DNA from: Sesamum alatum | Lineage: Eukaryota > Streptophyta > Magnoliopsida > Lamiales > Pedaliaceae | NCBI GenBank assembly: GCA_034509735.1 | Contig: JACGWO010000011.1 | Location: 18,832,979-18,896,978 of the forward strand | Direction: 5' to 3' | DNA: 64,000 bases | Shown: one piece after another, positions 45,901 through 58,092 of the stretch | Layout of the letters: each line of letters opens with the position of its first letter | Position numbering within the stretch: position 1 is the first letter of the stretch | The notes under the pieces: model-generated | What the model was told of the DNA's origin: nothing | What the model saw: only the letters and a program-made list of their open reading frames with translations | Database searches by the model: none | Made by a program: the position numbers and the translations under genes

Positions 45901-47189
45901 TGATTGCAGCTGTGGCACCACTGTCCAAACATTGAGATCATCAAGTAATCAGTACTTTTTGAGCCACCAAATCATAAAGTTAATTCTTGAGTCGTGTTGC
46001 TGAATTCTTGATGGTCATTGTAATATAAACTAAGTAAAATAAGAAATCACAAATCTTATGCTGTGATATTAAATTATAAAGATACAATAAGGCAGACACC
46101 AGATACTCTTCTTGAATGTTGTATGAACTGTCGTCAAGCTCCAACTCGAAATCTACTGAGACTCATTAAACAATAATGGGTATTTCAAACTAGACCACCA
46201 TATCTAGAAATACTATAAGGCTTATTGGGCTTGCACATCAGTACCAGGTTTAACCAAAAAGCTTAACAAATTTCTCACAAATCTTGAAGGAAGTCTTGCA
46301 TAGTGCCAAAGGGTTGGTCATTAGAAAAGAAAAAGATAAACACTTCTTGCAATATAATAACTTCTTTAGCTCTTAATTTAATCCCACAGCGAAGTTGATC
46401 AAGTTATCATGATTATATATCAAATAAAGAATTACGAAAGCATTTAATGATTTCACCACTGGAATTAGATTAGATACTGGAAATTCTGTGGCAGTTATAT
46501 TAATTTGTTACAGCTTTCAAAGTGAGAAGAACGAATAGAAAACATCGCAAGCAAGTAATTTAAGATTTAACTAAAAGTATGCCTCAGTTCAGCCAGTTAA
46601 CTAGTATGCTGAATATTCATATGGAGACTTGCAGTTAACAACTGGGCACTTCAAGCGAATGTAGACATAACAATTCAGCTTACCTCTTTAATATTTTCAA
46701 TCACAAGTCCCAAACTAAAACCGCAAAAAAATCAGAAATATAAAAGAGCAAAATGCCCATCCACCAATTTTCTCTCAAATATGCAGAGAATCGTTTACAA
46801 ACAAAAGTATCCCACCCACATTGTTGTCTTAGCAACAGCAGCCACGCTCCTTCGCAAATTAATCCAACAAACCAATAATAATAACTGCAATGAGATGTAA
46901 ATAAATCCACCCCACAATCTAGATTGTTAACAAAATATATTTACAACTATTCCCACAAATTCAGACGGCGAAACGAATTTCAGTCAGCAGCAACTATCAC
47001 AATAGCGCTATCGAAAAGCAATAAAATTACGAAGGAAAAGAAAAACATACCACTTGCTAGATGTAACAAAGTAAACCTACGATAAGAATTCGGCGAGGAC
47101 AGAGGAACCCCGAAGCGAGGGCTCCCAGAAAACCTCAGAGACGAGAGTGAGGGTTTAATCGATGATGCCATAGGAATTATCCTCACCAT
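42948..47189 (-). CDS. GLYI: two-domain glyoxalase I (lactoylglutathione lyase), probably chloroplast, 9 exons
   Basis: Glyoxalase I isomerises the glutathione hemithioacetal of methylglyoxal to S-lactoylglutathione, using a divalent metal. Exons on minus: 47051-47189, 45716-45920, 45494-45618, 45267-45331, 44518-44730, 44356-44403, 43990-44097, 43749-43889, 42948-42989. They join in frame with GT-AG sites to 361 aa. The first ~85 residues are Ser/Arg-rich, as in a plastid transit peptide. Domain 1 (about 99-224) has candidate metal ligands His102 (MLHVVYRV), Glu153 (VIELTY), His171 (FGHFGIAV) and Glu219 (FELLERG). Domain 2 (about 230-352) repeats the fold, with Gln at two of those positions (CQVMLRV, YAQIAIG). 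That is usual for the plant two-domain enzyme. The protein ends [11 protein letters not shown]. No damage was seen. Confidence 0.96.
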
Positions 47190-47433
47190 TTTTTGTCTCT
47201 CTCACTCTATATATATACGTGTATGTACACAGAAACGCACACTGCCACACACTCAAAGCACAAAGAGAAAGAGATTTAGAGAGAGACGGAGGAATGACAA
47301 AAGGAGGAGATTTTGTTCAAAGGGGAAAAGATTGGAGCTCTTCCAATGTCGTTATGGATTTTTAATTTGTTCTTTTTTTTTTCTTCCGAAAAATTCCAAT
47401 TATTTTAATTACTTTTGTCTATATTTATTTACT
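47190..47433 (-). promoter_or_regulatory. upstream region of the glyoxalase gene with a TATA-like tract
   Basis: On minus a TATATATATAGAG tract lies at about 47203-47216, only about 15-25 bp upstream of the first ATG (47189). A second in-frame ATG lies at 47171 (protein MASSIKPSL). A (GA)-rich tract on + at about 47265-47292 flanks it. If the TATA tract is used, transcription would start near or after the first ATG, favouring the second. Confidence 0.35.
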
Positions 47434-47615
47434 AACCGTCCTGACACATCGTCGTTTTTATGTACATAATAAATAGTTTTTCATGTTTTACAGTATATTA
47501 TAAATATAAATAAAATATATAAATCAATACATCATATTTAACAAAAAAATAAAAAATAATAAATAAAAGAAAACTAACTTAGGAGATTATCAATACAATA
47601 AAAAAAAAAAAAAAT
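47434..47615. repeat. dispersed repeat family, copy C
   Basis: It shares ACTAACCG..(C/G)TGACAC, ATATAATAAAT-like blocks, TTTT.CAGTATATTATAAAT, AATACATCATATT and a closing AACTAA with copies A and B 30 kb away. It is truncated at the right end relative to them. Confidence 0.5.
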
Positions 47616-47627
47616 TGGTATCGTGGT

Positions 47628-47725
47628 TAGGGGTGCGAGTCGAGTCGAGCTGGCTCGCGAGCCTCATGAATCGGGTCGAGCTCAGTTATTTCTGTTCACG
47701 AGCTGGCTTGCGAGCTTTTTTCTTT
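47628..47725. repeat. GAGCT/CGAGC-rich repeat related to the one at 10797-11405
   Basis: AGGGGTGCGAGTCGAGTCGAG, GGCTCGCGAGCC and GAGCTGGCTTGCGAGC show the same word family and the AGGGG/AGGGATG start. The right-hand partner was not found, so it may be a truncated copy. Confidence 0.45.
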
Positions 47726-48183
47726 TTTTTTTCTAAAATATTTTTATATATTTAACCACATTTTCAATATTATATGAAGTTTATATTCAAAATTCACCAT
47801 ATATTAAGATTAATGATAAATACTCCTATTTTAATTTTAGATAATAATAATAAAATATAGTATTTTTATTTATATTATCTAATATCTATCTAAAAATAAG
47901 ATTAATCACTAATTTAGTAAGTTTTAATAATTTTTTTAATAATTATTTAGTGTAATTCATATGGATCTTTTATTGTTATAATTCAATATCAATTCGTAAT
48001 CTCTTATCCTTTTGTAAATTAACAAGTTCTAATAATTAACTTATAATTTTTTATATTTATTTGTACCAAGAGCCCTATGTAATTTATTTTACTACTACTT
48101 ATAACTTATGTTGAAATTTAACGATTTTCATGAGTTAATCAATAATAATGATGGTTGAACAATTTTACTTATTTTCATAGTTA
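47726..48183. other. AT-rich spacer without genes
   Basis: Low-complexity AT sequence. It could be the core of the element starting at 47628. Nothing else is recognised. Confidence 0.45.
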
Positions 48184-48553
48184 TCTCATTATATATATGT
48201 ATATATACATAATGTGTATGAAGTACTATTTGCTTTCTTCTTTTTATTTCGCATAATTGAAAAATACAAAAATTTCAACTGGCATCATCATTTTTTAAAA
48301 ATGTATGTTCATGACTATTTTCATTTTACTTTTAGAAAATAACTCATGTTTATTTATTTTATTAAAATTGATAGATTATATAATATAAAAAAAACTTTAT
48401 CTAGACAAATATACTTTTCTAATCTCATTATATATATATATATATACACATAATGTGTATGAAGTACTCTTTGCTTTCTTCTTTTTATTTCGCATAATTG
48501 AAATTAAAAATTTCAACTGGCATCATCATTTTTTAAAAATGTATGTTCATGAC
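48184..48553. repeat. direct repeat of about 130 bp, two copies
   Basis: Units at 48184-48315 and 48423-48553 share TATATACA.AATGTGTATGAAG, TTTGCTTTCTTCTTTTTATT, TTTCAACTGGCATCATCATT and ATGTATGTTCATGAC. They are about 95% alike. The second copy ends exactly where LTR-like sequence begins (48554). Confidence 0.88.
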
Positions 48554-49848
48554 GGGATTAGGCGGTATGACTGGAATTCCCGGTTCCGATAGTACGGGAT
48601 TAGTCCTCGGACTTGAGGAATCATGGCAGTCGCATGCATATGAAGGTTGTATCTTGGATGTGGCGAGAGGTGACCGTGTCTTTGATATGGTTATTATAAG
48701 CCTTGTCCAGTGCAGTTGGAGTATGTAGTGAGGACGGTGGATTCCAATAGAGAATCTGTCCCCTGTCAGTGTTTGACAGCTATGTCGCCTATACGCTCTG
48801 AGATGGTTTCGACTCATTAAGTCTACGGCCGTAGCGATTGGTCGAGTAGGGAATAATTCCCTAGGTCGATCAATAGAGTAAATGCATCTCGAGTTTGTAG
48901 CATAGTTGCCTAGTCCAGGATGGGAACCGACACCCAATTCCATGCCCTAGACTAAGGCCGGAAGATGGTCGATGGAAGGACTGTACCTGTATGGAATTCA
49001 GAGCTTAAATGTTCACGCCAACATTCACCTAGTCTCTAGTGCCATGGACCGTTGCTAGACGGCCACCCATGGTAACGGTCATTTTTTATTAATGGTTAAT
49101 CAAAAATAATTAATTAAATTGGATTTAATTAATCAATTATGTTGGACACAAGCCCAAGTCTAGCTGAGGCTGAACCTAAAGAGTCACACACAAATCACTA
49201 TGGAAGTAGTGGAATTAATTTGGAATTAATTCTGGAAGAAGTGAATTAATTTAATTGGATTAAATTAATTGAAGGAGAATATAAATGATTGGATCATTTA
49301 TTAGGAAAATCCATTGGATGGATGGCCCAAGAATTAATTAATTGGATTAATTAATTTTGGGCTTAATACCTTTAAATTAATTGGATTAATTTATTGGATT
49401 TTGTTTAATTAATTTATTGGATTTTGTTTAATTAATTTATTGGATCAATTAATTAGTGTTTGAGCTTATGTTTATTTAATTGGATTAAATAAACTTTTGC
49501 ATTTCAATAAGGTTTAAAATTAATTGGATTAATTTAAAATCCATGGATCACTTGATTTAATTTGATTAAATCAAGACCGGTCAAAACCGGTCCATGACTT
49601 GACATCAAACCTCAAAGGTTTGATGCAAGGTTAAGAGGAGTTGAAAGTCCTTCATGTAAGCAATGATGTGGCTCCATGTAAGCAATGATGTGGCTTGCCA
49701 TGATGGCTAGGTGGTCCACATATTGTGCTAACATGGTTGGAGGTTGAGCACAAGTTGTGCATTAGTGTGTAGGTGGTTTTGGAAACTACCTACAACTACA
49801 CAACAAACGTATACACTTTTCAACTCCCTAACTTGTACTCTGAAAGAT
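48554..49848 (+). repeat. LTR-related copia fragment in inverted orientation
   Basis: The reverse complement of about 49000-49080 matches the LTR at 49849-51859 (TACCATGGGTGGCC.TCTAGCAACGGTCCATGGC then CTAGAGACTAGGTGAAT). The segment GCTGAGGCTGAACCTAAAGAGTCACACA near 49165 matches it in reverse complement too. The rest has diverged. It is thus a divergent family member in the opposite orientation, directly abutting the other LTR. The ends are uncertain. Confidence 0.6.
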
Positions 49849-51859
49849 TGTGGATCGTCCCGGAAAATAGCGCGAAAGCAGAAGCGCGGTATAAATTTAA
49901 ATAACGAAATTTAAACATGCTATATACGTGAAATAAAAGAACACGTTCAAGGGGTGTGCCCTTGAAGTTCCCGGGCGTTTGGTGTATCTCATGAATTAAA
50001 ATAAATCATGCATAGCAATCATGGAGGCCATAGGATTTGAAAGTAAAAAGGAAGAGACGAAAACGAAAAAGGAATTACCGGTTCATCGTTTTCCTCTTCT
50101 AACCGGTACTCGCGTTGTTCCCCGATTTGCACCAAATCTCGTATGTGAGATTCTCCAAATTGTGACACGCAATCCGCCCACGTATCTTGCACGTCGTGCT
50201 AGCGAACGAACAAGTATTTATATGGAGAGGACGGATCAATCACACGTTATTAGTTAACGGGATTAATCCTCCTTCTTGTTAAATTGTTAACACAAAAGAA
50301 TAAGCTTGGAGAGAGAGGGAGAGAGACAGACGAGAGAGGGAAACCGAGAGAGAGAGAGAGTGTGTGTGTGTTATGTGTGTGTTGGAGTTTCATCATCTCT
50401 CTTTTGGTAAGGGGCTAGGACTATTTATAGAGGAGGAGTTTAATCCTCTTCAAACTCCAACTCTAGAAGACTAATTTGACTAGGATTTTGACTTAGTCAA
50501 AGTCCTAGTTAAAAGTAGTAATTTAGTCCTAGTCAAAGTAGTAATTTGACCTAGTCAAATTAATCCTAGCCATCCATCTCTCCTTTTAATCTCAACCATT
50601 AATTTAATTTAATGGAATATTTAAAACCTATTTAAATATTCCACAGGGCAATAAATAAATAAATAAATATAATAAGTATAAAATATTTATTCTAGGCCCA
50701 TTAAATTAATTTTCTAATAAATCTAATTTATTAGATTAATCCCTTTTATCTAATAGAAGGAATTAATTCTCTCCAAGAAAATTAAGGACCCGATTAAATC
50801 CAATTTAACCATTCCATTTCTCTAAATATTTAATTCTAAATTAAATACTTAATGTGTGCGGATTATGTGTGACTTTTTAGGTTCACCTTTCAGCTAGACT
50901 TGGTCGGATTCCTAGAATCCGCCCGCTACCATGGGTGGCCATCTAGCAACGGTCCATGGCACTAGAGACTAGGTGAATATTCGGGGATGAACATTTAGGC
51001 TTGTACACTTGTCCTTCCGTCTTCGGTCTCACCACTTAGGGTCTGGGCCACGGAAAATCCAGGTACCCAGTTTGGACCTAAGTGTCGGTCTGTCCTTTAC
51101 CAAACGCCACAAGGGAAACCTTCCCTTCTGTTCAGTTACTGTGGCCACAGATTTTAGGGACAAGACACAGAGCATATGTGAGAATCAACTGTCAATGCCT
51201 TTTGACAGGAGACAGATCCTTTCTTGGAAACTACTGTCACGCTTGTACACCGGAGCTGCACTAGACATGGCTTATGACTACTCAAGTGTTTCTTGGCAAT
51301 CTCTCATCATATCTAAGATACAACCCTGATGTACAGGTAAACTCAACAGTTCCTCAAGTCAAAGGACTTGACCAGTACTGTTGGAACCGGGAACACATGT
51401 CATACCTAGCCGACCCTACTCAAGGTCCTCCGTAAGACGGTTCCCGCGAGTCACCTCAGTCAGCTGCTCCCTAGCAGGCTAACCCACTAACACTGCTTAG
51501 ACGACCTTCGTCACCCGTTGATGAAATACGACAGCAGATGCTTAGTGCAAGTCTCAAGGGGAATCTCGGTACCCATTTTCGAGATTCCTTGACTTGGATA
51601 TTTTCGGACTGATTCGGCGTGACTGATTTCATGGACCTACCTCCAAGCGTAGTCCCAGTCCCCAAAATATGTTTTCAGTCCGTGGGCTTTGTTTGGGTAG
51701 TGAATAGATATGTAATGCAGATAAAGTGAACACAAACAAAGTAATGCCAAATGAATCTCACTTATTTATTCATTAATAATTTATCAAATCCCTAAAATTG
51801 TCTAGACATAGGTTACATTTTTCCTACCAAGATTGGCTACATGGTCACCTATTCTAACA
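49849..51859 (-). repeat. 3' LTR of a Ty1/copia element
   Basis: On + it runs TGTGGATCGTCCCGG to ATTCTAACA (2011 bp). A polypurine tract (minus AAGGTCAAGTGGGAGAT) adjoins it, which fixes it as the 3' LTR. It is homologous to the solo LTR at 31160-33138. Confidence 0.85.
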
Positions 51860-54800
51860 ATCTCCCACTTGACCTTAAAGCCAATCGCCATATGTGTAAT
51901 TCCCATCTTTTCAAGATGTTGCGTATGAGCGTTCCGCGACATAGGCTTTGTCAGCGGATCTGCTGAGTTGACTCGGTCCATCCGAACGTCACCTCTTCCT
52001 ACCATTTTTCTTAGAAGATGGTAGCGTCTAAGAATGTGTTTGAAACGGTGATGAGATCTCGGTTCCTTTGCTTGCGCTATTACTCCGTTGTTATCACAAA
52101 AGATGACAACAGGCTCGGCGATGCTAGGCACCACACCCAACTCTTGGATGTAGTTTCTCATCCAGACCGCTTCCTTGGCAGCTTCTGAAGCTGCTATGTA
52201 TTCGGCCTCAGTGGTGGAATCAACAGTGGTTGCTTGCTTGGAACTTTTCCAAGCCACTACTCCTCCATTAAGCCTGAATACATAACCCGATTGAGACTTG
52301 GCATCATCGTCATCAAACTGGAAGCTAGCGTCGCTAAAGCCTTCCAGGATCAGTTCTCCATTGCCATAGACTAGGAACATTTCCTTAGTCCTCCTCAGGT
52401 ACTCAAGGATGCCCTTAACAGCATTCCAATGTGCCTTTCCTGCACAAGACTGATATCTGCTTGTTACGCTCAAAGCGTAAGCAATGTCAGGCCAGGTGCA
52501 GTGGACCGCATATTGGATGCTACCTACAGCAGAAGCATAGGGGATGACTTTCATCCTTTCAAGTTCCTCATCAGTCTGCGGGGACTGTTTCTTGGATAAC
52601 TTGATCCCATGCCTTATGGGAAGGAATCCTCATTTGGAGTTGTCCATCCGATATATCTTTAAGACTTTCTCCATATACGAGTTTTGGGTGAGCCCTAACA
52701 TCCTTTTAGATCTGTCCCTGGCAATCTGGATGCCTAGGATGTAGGAGGCTTCACCCAAATCCTTCATGGAAAACTAGGTTGATAACCATGCTTTTGTGTC
52801 ACCCAACATTCTAACATCATTACCTATGAGTAGAATGTCATCCACATAAAGCATTAGAAATACTATTGAGCTCCCACTGACCTTCTTGTATACACAAGGG
52901 TCAGATTCATTTTTGATGAAGTCATAGCCCCGTATCACTTCATCAAAGCGAATGTTCCAACTTCGGGATGCTTGTTTGAGGCCATAGATGGACTTCTGGA
53001 GACGACAGACCTTCTGTTTTTCTCCTGTGACTGTGAAACCCTCCGGCTGATCCATGTAGATTACTTCCTCAACGAGACCATTGAGGAAGGCCGTTTTCAC
53101 ATCCATCTGCCATATCTCATAGTCATACCATGCTGCTATGGCGAGCGGGATCCAAAATGGATTTAGCCATGGCTACCGGCGAGTAGGTGTCCTCAAAATC
53201 GACCCCGGGTCGTTGAGTGTACCCTTTAGCTACCAGCCTAGCCTTAAAAGTTGTGACTTCTCCATCAACGCCAAGTTTGCGCTTGTAGACCCACTTACAA
53301 CCAACTGGCTTAACACCTTTCGGTGGGTCTACAAGTCTCCAGACTTGGTTCTCGCTCATGGAGTCCATTTCGGTTTTCATGGCCTCAAGCCATTTTCCGG
53401 AGTTGATGTCAGACATCTCTTCTCCGTATGTCTTAGGATCGTTATCCAGTAGACCGGTCGTATTTAGAAAGCCATATCTCACTGGAGGTCTGGACTCTCT
53501 AATAGACCTACGGAGAATGGGAACGTCAGTGGTGACTGTGGGTGCTGACTGTATAGGAGCTGGCGGTTCAGGTACCGGGGCTGGCTGTTCCTGAGGCTGT
53601 CCTTCATGCCTAGCATGCCGGACTTCTCAAGGTCGGTCAGCCTTTCGGGTATCTATCCTGAATCCTCTAAGTGAGGAATCCGCGGCTACCTCTGATGACT
53701 GGTTTCCATCACTTGATTCCTCAAAGATTAGTTCATCAGGTTGGATATCCTCTGGGAAGCCTTGTTCCAAGAATACTGCGTTCCTTGAAACAAATACCTT
53801 TTGTTCCAAGGGGTCATAAAAGTAATAACCTGCAGTTTCTTTAGGGTATCCAACGAACCTGCATAAGCTAGACCTGGATTCTAGCTTATCTCCCACTAAC
53901 CTCTTGACGTATGTGGGGCTACCCCACACTTTCAAGTAGTTGTAGGATGCAGGCTTGCCGTGCCATATTTCATATGACGTTTGGGTCAATACACTGGTTG
54001 GTGCCAAATTTAACAACTTGGCTGCCGTTTCCAATGCGTAGCCCCAAAAGGACAAGGGCAATTTGGTAAAACTCATCATGGATCGAACCATGTCTAACAG
54101 GGTTCGATTCCTCCTTTCAGAGACACCATTCAATTGTAGTATCTCGGGAGGTGTCCATTCAGATATTATACCATTTTCTTTTAGATAATTAAGGAACTCG
54201 GTACTAAGGTATTCTTCGCCTCGGTCTGACCGTAGGACTTTAATTTTGCAGTTGGTTTGGTTCTCCACTTCAAGTCTGAATTCTTTAAACCTCTCAAGAG
54301 CTTTAGACTTGTACCTCATTAGGTAAACATAACCATAACGTGAATGATCATCGTTAAAGGTTATGCAGTAGGAGAATCCACCTCGGGCCTGCGTCCTTAG
54401 TGGTCTACATACGTCTGTATGGACCAAGTCCAACAGATCTGTGGCAAGCCTGCTTTGTCCTACAAACGGCTTCTTGGTCATTTTCCCTCTTAGACAGGAT
54501 TCACAAGTTGGTAGCTCACTCAAGTCCCCTACCTCTAGGTTCTTTGAGTTTACCAATCTTTTCATCCTGTCTAGGGATATGTGACCTAGCCTAGCGTGCC
54601 ACAGTCGTGCGTTCCCGTTATTATCTATTTTACGTTTGTTTTGAGCGTTAAGAACGAAGTCCGTTTGTTGCAAGATATAGAGCCCATTATTAAGTGTACC
54701 AAGTAGATGAGCAATTCCACACCTTATCAAATATAAGCAATTTTTATTGATCATAAACTCATAACCACTATTGTCTAACAATGGAATGGAAATGATGTTT

Positions 54801-54983
54801 TTAATCATACTAGGTATATAATAAACTTGCTCTAATTCTATGCTAATATTATCACTAACTACTAGAGTGGCGGATCCTACTGCTTCTGCCGAGATGGCCT
54901 TGTCATTCCCAAGCTTCAGGATCATATCCCCGCTATCCAGTTTTCTACTTCTTTTCAGCGTCTGCAAATCATTGCAAATTGTT
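51860..54983 (-). pseudogene. Ty1/copia pol: integrase, reverse transcriptase, RNase H; 5' part missing
   Basis: On minus, 54983-53627 is a long open frame. It holds a protease tail, the gag-pre-integrase knuckle (LWHARLGHISLDRMKRL, CESCLRGKM) and the integrase core (HTDVCRPLRT, RSDRGEEY, NGVSERRNRTLLDM). Then 53123-53482 (RLVDPPKGVKPVGCKWVYKR) leads into RT at 52774-53106, which keeps an intact MLYVDDILLIG. RNase H is at 51802-52554 (GFSDASFQFDDDDAKSQSGY, TEAEYIAASEAAKEAVW). Stops or shifts separate these. The order integrase-RT-RNase H identifies copia. Gag, protease catalytic site, primer binding site and 5' LTR are absent. The sequence stops abruptly at about 54980. Confidence 0.92.
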
Positions 54984-56078
54984 GAGAAGTAGCAGTAATA
55001 TCTAAAAGGAAGCAGGCATCCAATGAAATTATGAGGCTTAGAATGTTTTCTTTATTAGAAGAAAAGTATACCAATCTAATCATAGTAATTTTTTCGAAAC
55101 CAAACTATTTTTCAGAAGAAAGAGTATAAAAAAAGAGTCAAGGAAGCGCATGTGGAAATTCTCCATAATTAAACCGGTTTCTTCACTACTTATTTGTAAA
55201 CTCCCAGTGAAGACAACGGTTTATAAACGCTTAGATACTTCCTGACGCACTACATGAAGATCCTGCTGTCTTCGAATAACAAAAGCCATTTTCTCATTTA
55301 CTTGTGTCGAAACTAACCTATTGTTGAGAAATAGCAGTAATATTGAAAAGGAAGCAGGCATCCAATGAAATTATGAAGTTTAGAATGTTTTATTTATTAG
55401 AAAAAATGAATACAAATCTAATCGTAGTACTTTTTTCGAAACCAAACTATTTTATCAGAAGGAAGAGTATAAAAAAATAGTCAAGAAAACGCATGTGAAA
55501 ATTCTTCGTGAATACACCAGTTTCTTCACTTGGTATGTGTAAACTCCCAGTGAAGACAACGGTTTACAAACACGCAGATACTTTCTGTCGTACGACGTGA
55601 AGGAACAGGCATCTTCGAATAACAAAAGCCATTTACTCCTTTACTTGTGTCGAATGTTACCTATTGTTGAGAAGTTACATTAATATTGAAAAGGAAGCAG
55701 ACATCTAATGAAATTACGAGGCTTAGAATGTTTTCTTTATTAGATAAAAGAATACGAATCTAATCGTAGTAGTTTTTTCGAAACAAAACTCTTTTTCAGA
55801 AGGAAGAGTATTAAAAAATAGTCAAGGAAGCGCATGTGGAAATTCTCGTGATTACACCGATTTCTTCACTTGGTATTTGTAAACTCCCAATGAAGACAAC
55901 GGTTTATAAATGCTTAGATACTTCCTAATGTGCTAAATGTAGAGACCGGTGTCTTCGAATAACAAAAGCCATTTTCTCCTTTATTTGTGTCGAAACTAAC
56001 CTATTGTTGAGAAGTAATAGTAATATTAAAAAGAAAGCAGGCATCTAACAAAATTATGAGTCTTAAAATGTTTTGTTT
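54981..56078. repeat. tandem array of about 341-bp units, three full copies and one partial
   Basis: GTTGAGAA(G/A)TA...GTAATAT starts units at 54981, 55323, 55666 and 56006 (spacings 342, 343, 340). Each holds GGAAGCAGGCATC, TCAAG(G/A)AA.CGCATGTG, TAAACTCCCA.TGAAGACAAC and TTACTTGTGTCGAA-like words. The last unit is cut after about 72 bp. No coding frame is present. A further copy lies at 57583-57915. Confidence 0.93.
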
Positions 56079-56104
56079 AAATGAAAAACTATGGAAATAA
56101 TGGA

Positions 56105-58092
56105 TAGATAAATGAATTTTTTTTTAATATAAAGTTACAAATTAATGTAGATTTTACCAAAATGTGATTTTGTTAGGAAAAAAAAAATAATTTCAAATAG
56201 TTAAAAATCAATCTTCCTATTTACTTTAGCTTAATATATATTTTAATAGGATTTTTTTGTCTTAACCATCACTTAGCTTAGACTACCTCCATAACGTTTG
56301 AAACAAAACGAAGGTACAAAAATATACTCTAAATCTCTCACGGGTAAACGTGTTTTTATTAGACCCATTTATTTTATTAAAATTCCTGCAGATAAATTAC
56401 TTGTTGCAACCGTTGTTGTTGTTGCCACATTTATAAAGTGTTGGAGGCAGTCTAAGCTATTTGAGCGTCAACGTTAAAAATCTTATTAAAATTTTATACC
56501 TTATTGAGTTACTTTCTCTTTAAATAACCGATGGGTAAATGTGTTTTAATGGTACCCTTTTTCTTATTAAATGAAAAACTATGGTCCGAATGGATAGTTA
56601 AATGAAAAACATATGTACCTGTTGTTTAAAGGAGAAAGTAACTCAATTTAGTTTAAAATTTTAATCAGATTTTTTAACCTTGACGCTCAACTAGCTTAGA
56701 CTACCTCCGGCACTTTACACTTCTTGCAACAGCAACAATGGTTCCGGAAAGTAATTTATTCGCAAGTAGGTTATGGGAATTTTAATAAAAACAATGGGTC
56801 CAATATAACACATCGTGTGAGGTTTAAAGTGATTTAATGATGTACTCTTCAAAATTTGAATTAGTATTCAAAGTGCTATTTATTTTTGTACAACCTTTGT
56901 TTTGTTACAAACGTTTTGGAGGTAGTCTAAGTGTCAGAGGGTATATTTACGCCCAGTGGAATTTTTCACAACCCTGTGCGGCCTATCCTTCTCAAATGCT
57001 AGTCAACCTTCCCTTTTTCCCTTCACAAACTCACTCGTGTATGAATTTGGACAAGTAGGACAGATCAACCAACCAAGCATGCAATAAACATAGGAATTAA
57101 CACAACTTCAACAGCAACACAATTTACAGCCGAACCCAACCTTATATTTATTACCGCTTAATCAAAATACAAGGATCCTAGGTTTGTATACAATGGACCG
57201 TGCCCATCACTCACAAAATCCAGCAAACCAACAAAAGCTAATTATATACAATCAACAATGCAGTTGACATCGTAACTCTATTTTTGTTTGTTGAAAAAAA
57301 AAACATAAATTTTTCTGTTTACTTTCTTTCTCCTAACCATTTTCTCAGCTTCCTTCAGTCGAGGAGGATACAGAGGAAAGGAATTCAAAATAAAAGTCAA
57401 AGAATTTGGATTTAAGCTGGTGGCAACAGGGATTTAGGGCAAAAACTTTCATTTTGCAAAATATTTAGTAGAAGTAATGGATAATTGTAGAGAGAGTACT
57501 AATAGACATTTTATAGTTATGAAAATATAATTTTCGTTCATTTCATAAACTCACTCATGTATGAATTTGGAAACTAACCTATTTTTGAGAAGTAACACTA
57601 ATATTGAAAAGGAAGAAAGCATCTAATGAAATTATGAGGTTTAGAATGTTTTCTTCATTAGAAAAAAAGAATACAAATCTAACCGTAATACATTTTTCGA
57701 AACCAAACTTTTTTATTAGAAGGAAGAATATAAAAAAATAGTCAAGGAAGCGCATGTGGAAATTCTCCGTGATTACACCGGTTTCCTCTCTTGGTATTTG
57801 TAAACTCCCAGTGAAGACAACGGTTTATAAATGCTTAGATACTTCGTGACGTACTACGTTAAAATACCGGTGTCTTCAAATAACAAACGTCATTTTCTCC
57901 TTTACTTGTGTCGAAAAGTCTAAGCTAATTGATGGTTAAAGTAAAAAAATCCTATTAAAATATATATTAAATTAATGTAAATAGGAAGATTGGTTTTTAA
58001 CTATTTGAAATTATTTTTTTCTAACAAAATCATATTTTGGTAAAATCTACATTAATTTGTAACTTTATATCAAACAGAAATTATTTTTTCAT
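56105..58092. repeat. large imperfect palindrome, foldback-like, with an interrupted right arm
   Basis: The left arm 56105-56545 pairs with 56600-56945 and then, after an interruption of about 970 bp, with 57912-58092. For example TCTAAGCTA(T/G)TTGAGCGTCAA occurs at about 56449 and in reverse complement at about 56675. TTACAAATTAATGTAGATTTTACC occurs at about 56125 and in reverse complement at about 58050. The arms are about 85-90% alike by eye. The spacer is about 55 bp (centre about 56570). Nothing in it codes. Confidence 0.85.
57583..57915. repeat. isolated fifth copy of the 341-bp unit
   Basis: Same word order as the array units (TTGAGAAGTAACACTAATATTG to TTTACTTGTGTCGAAAAG). It lies about 1.5 kb right of the array and is bordered on the right by an arm of the palindrome. 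Confidence 0.9.

Noticed and set aside
48533..48943. 136-codon open frame on -
   Set aside because: Lies in the LTR-related fragment. No known domain and low-complexity composition.
50021..50257. 78-codon open frame on +
   Set aside because: Lies inside the copia LTR. Chance frame.
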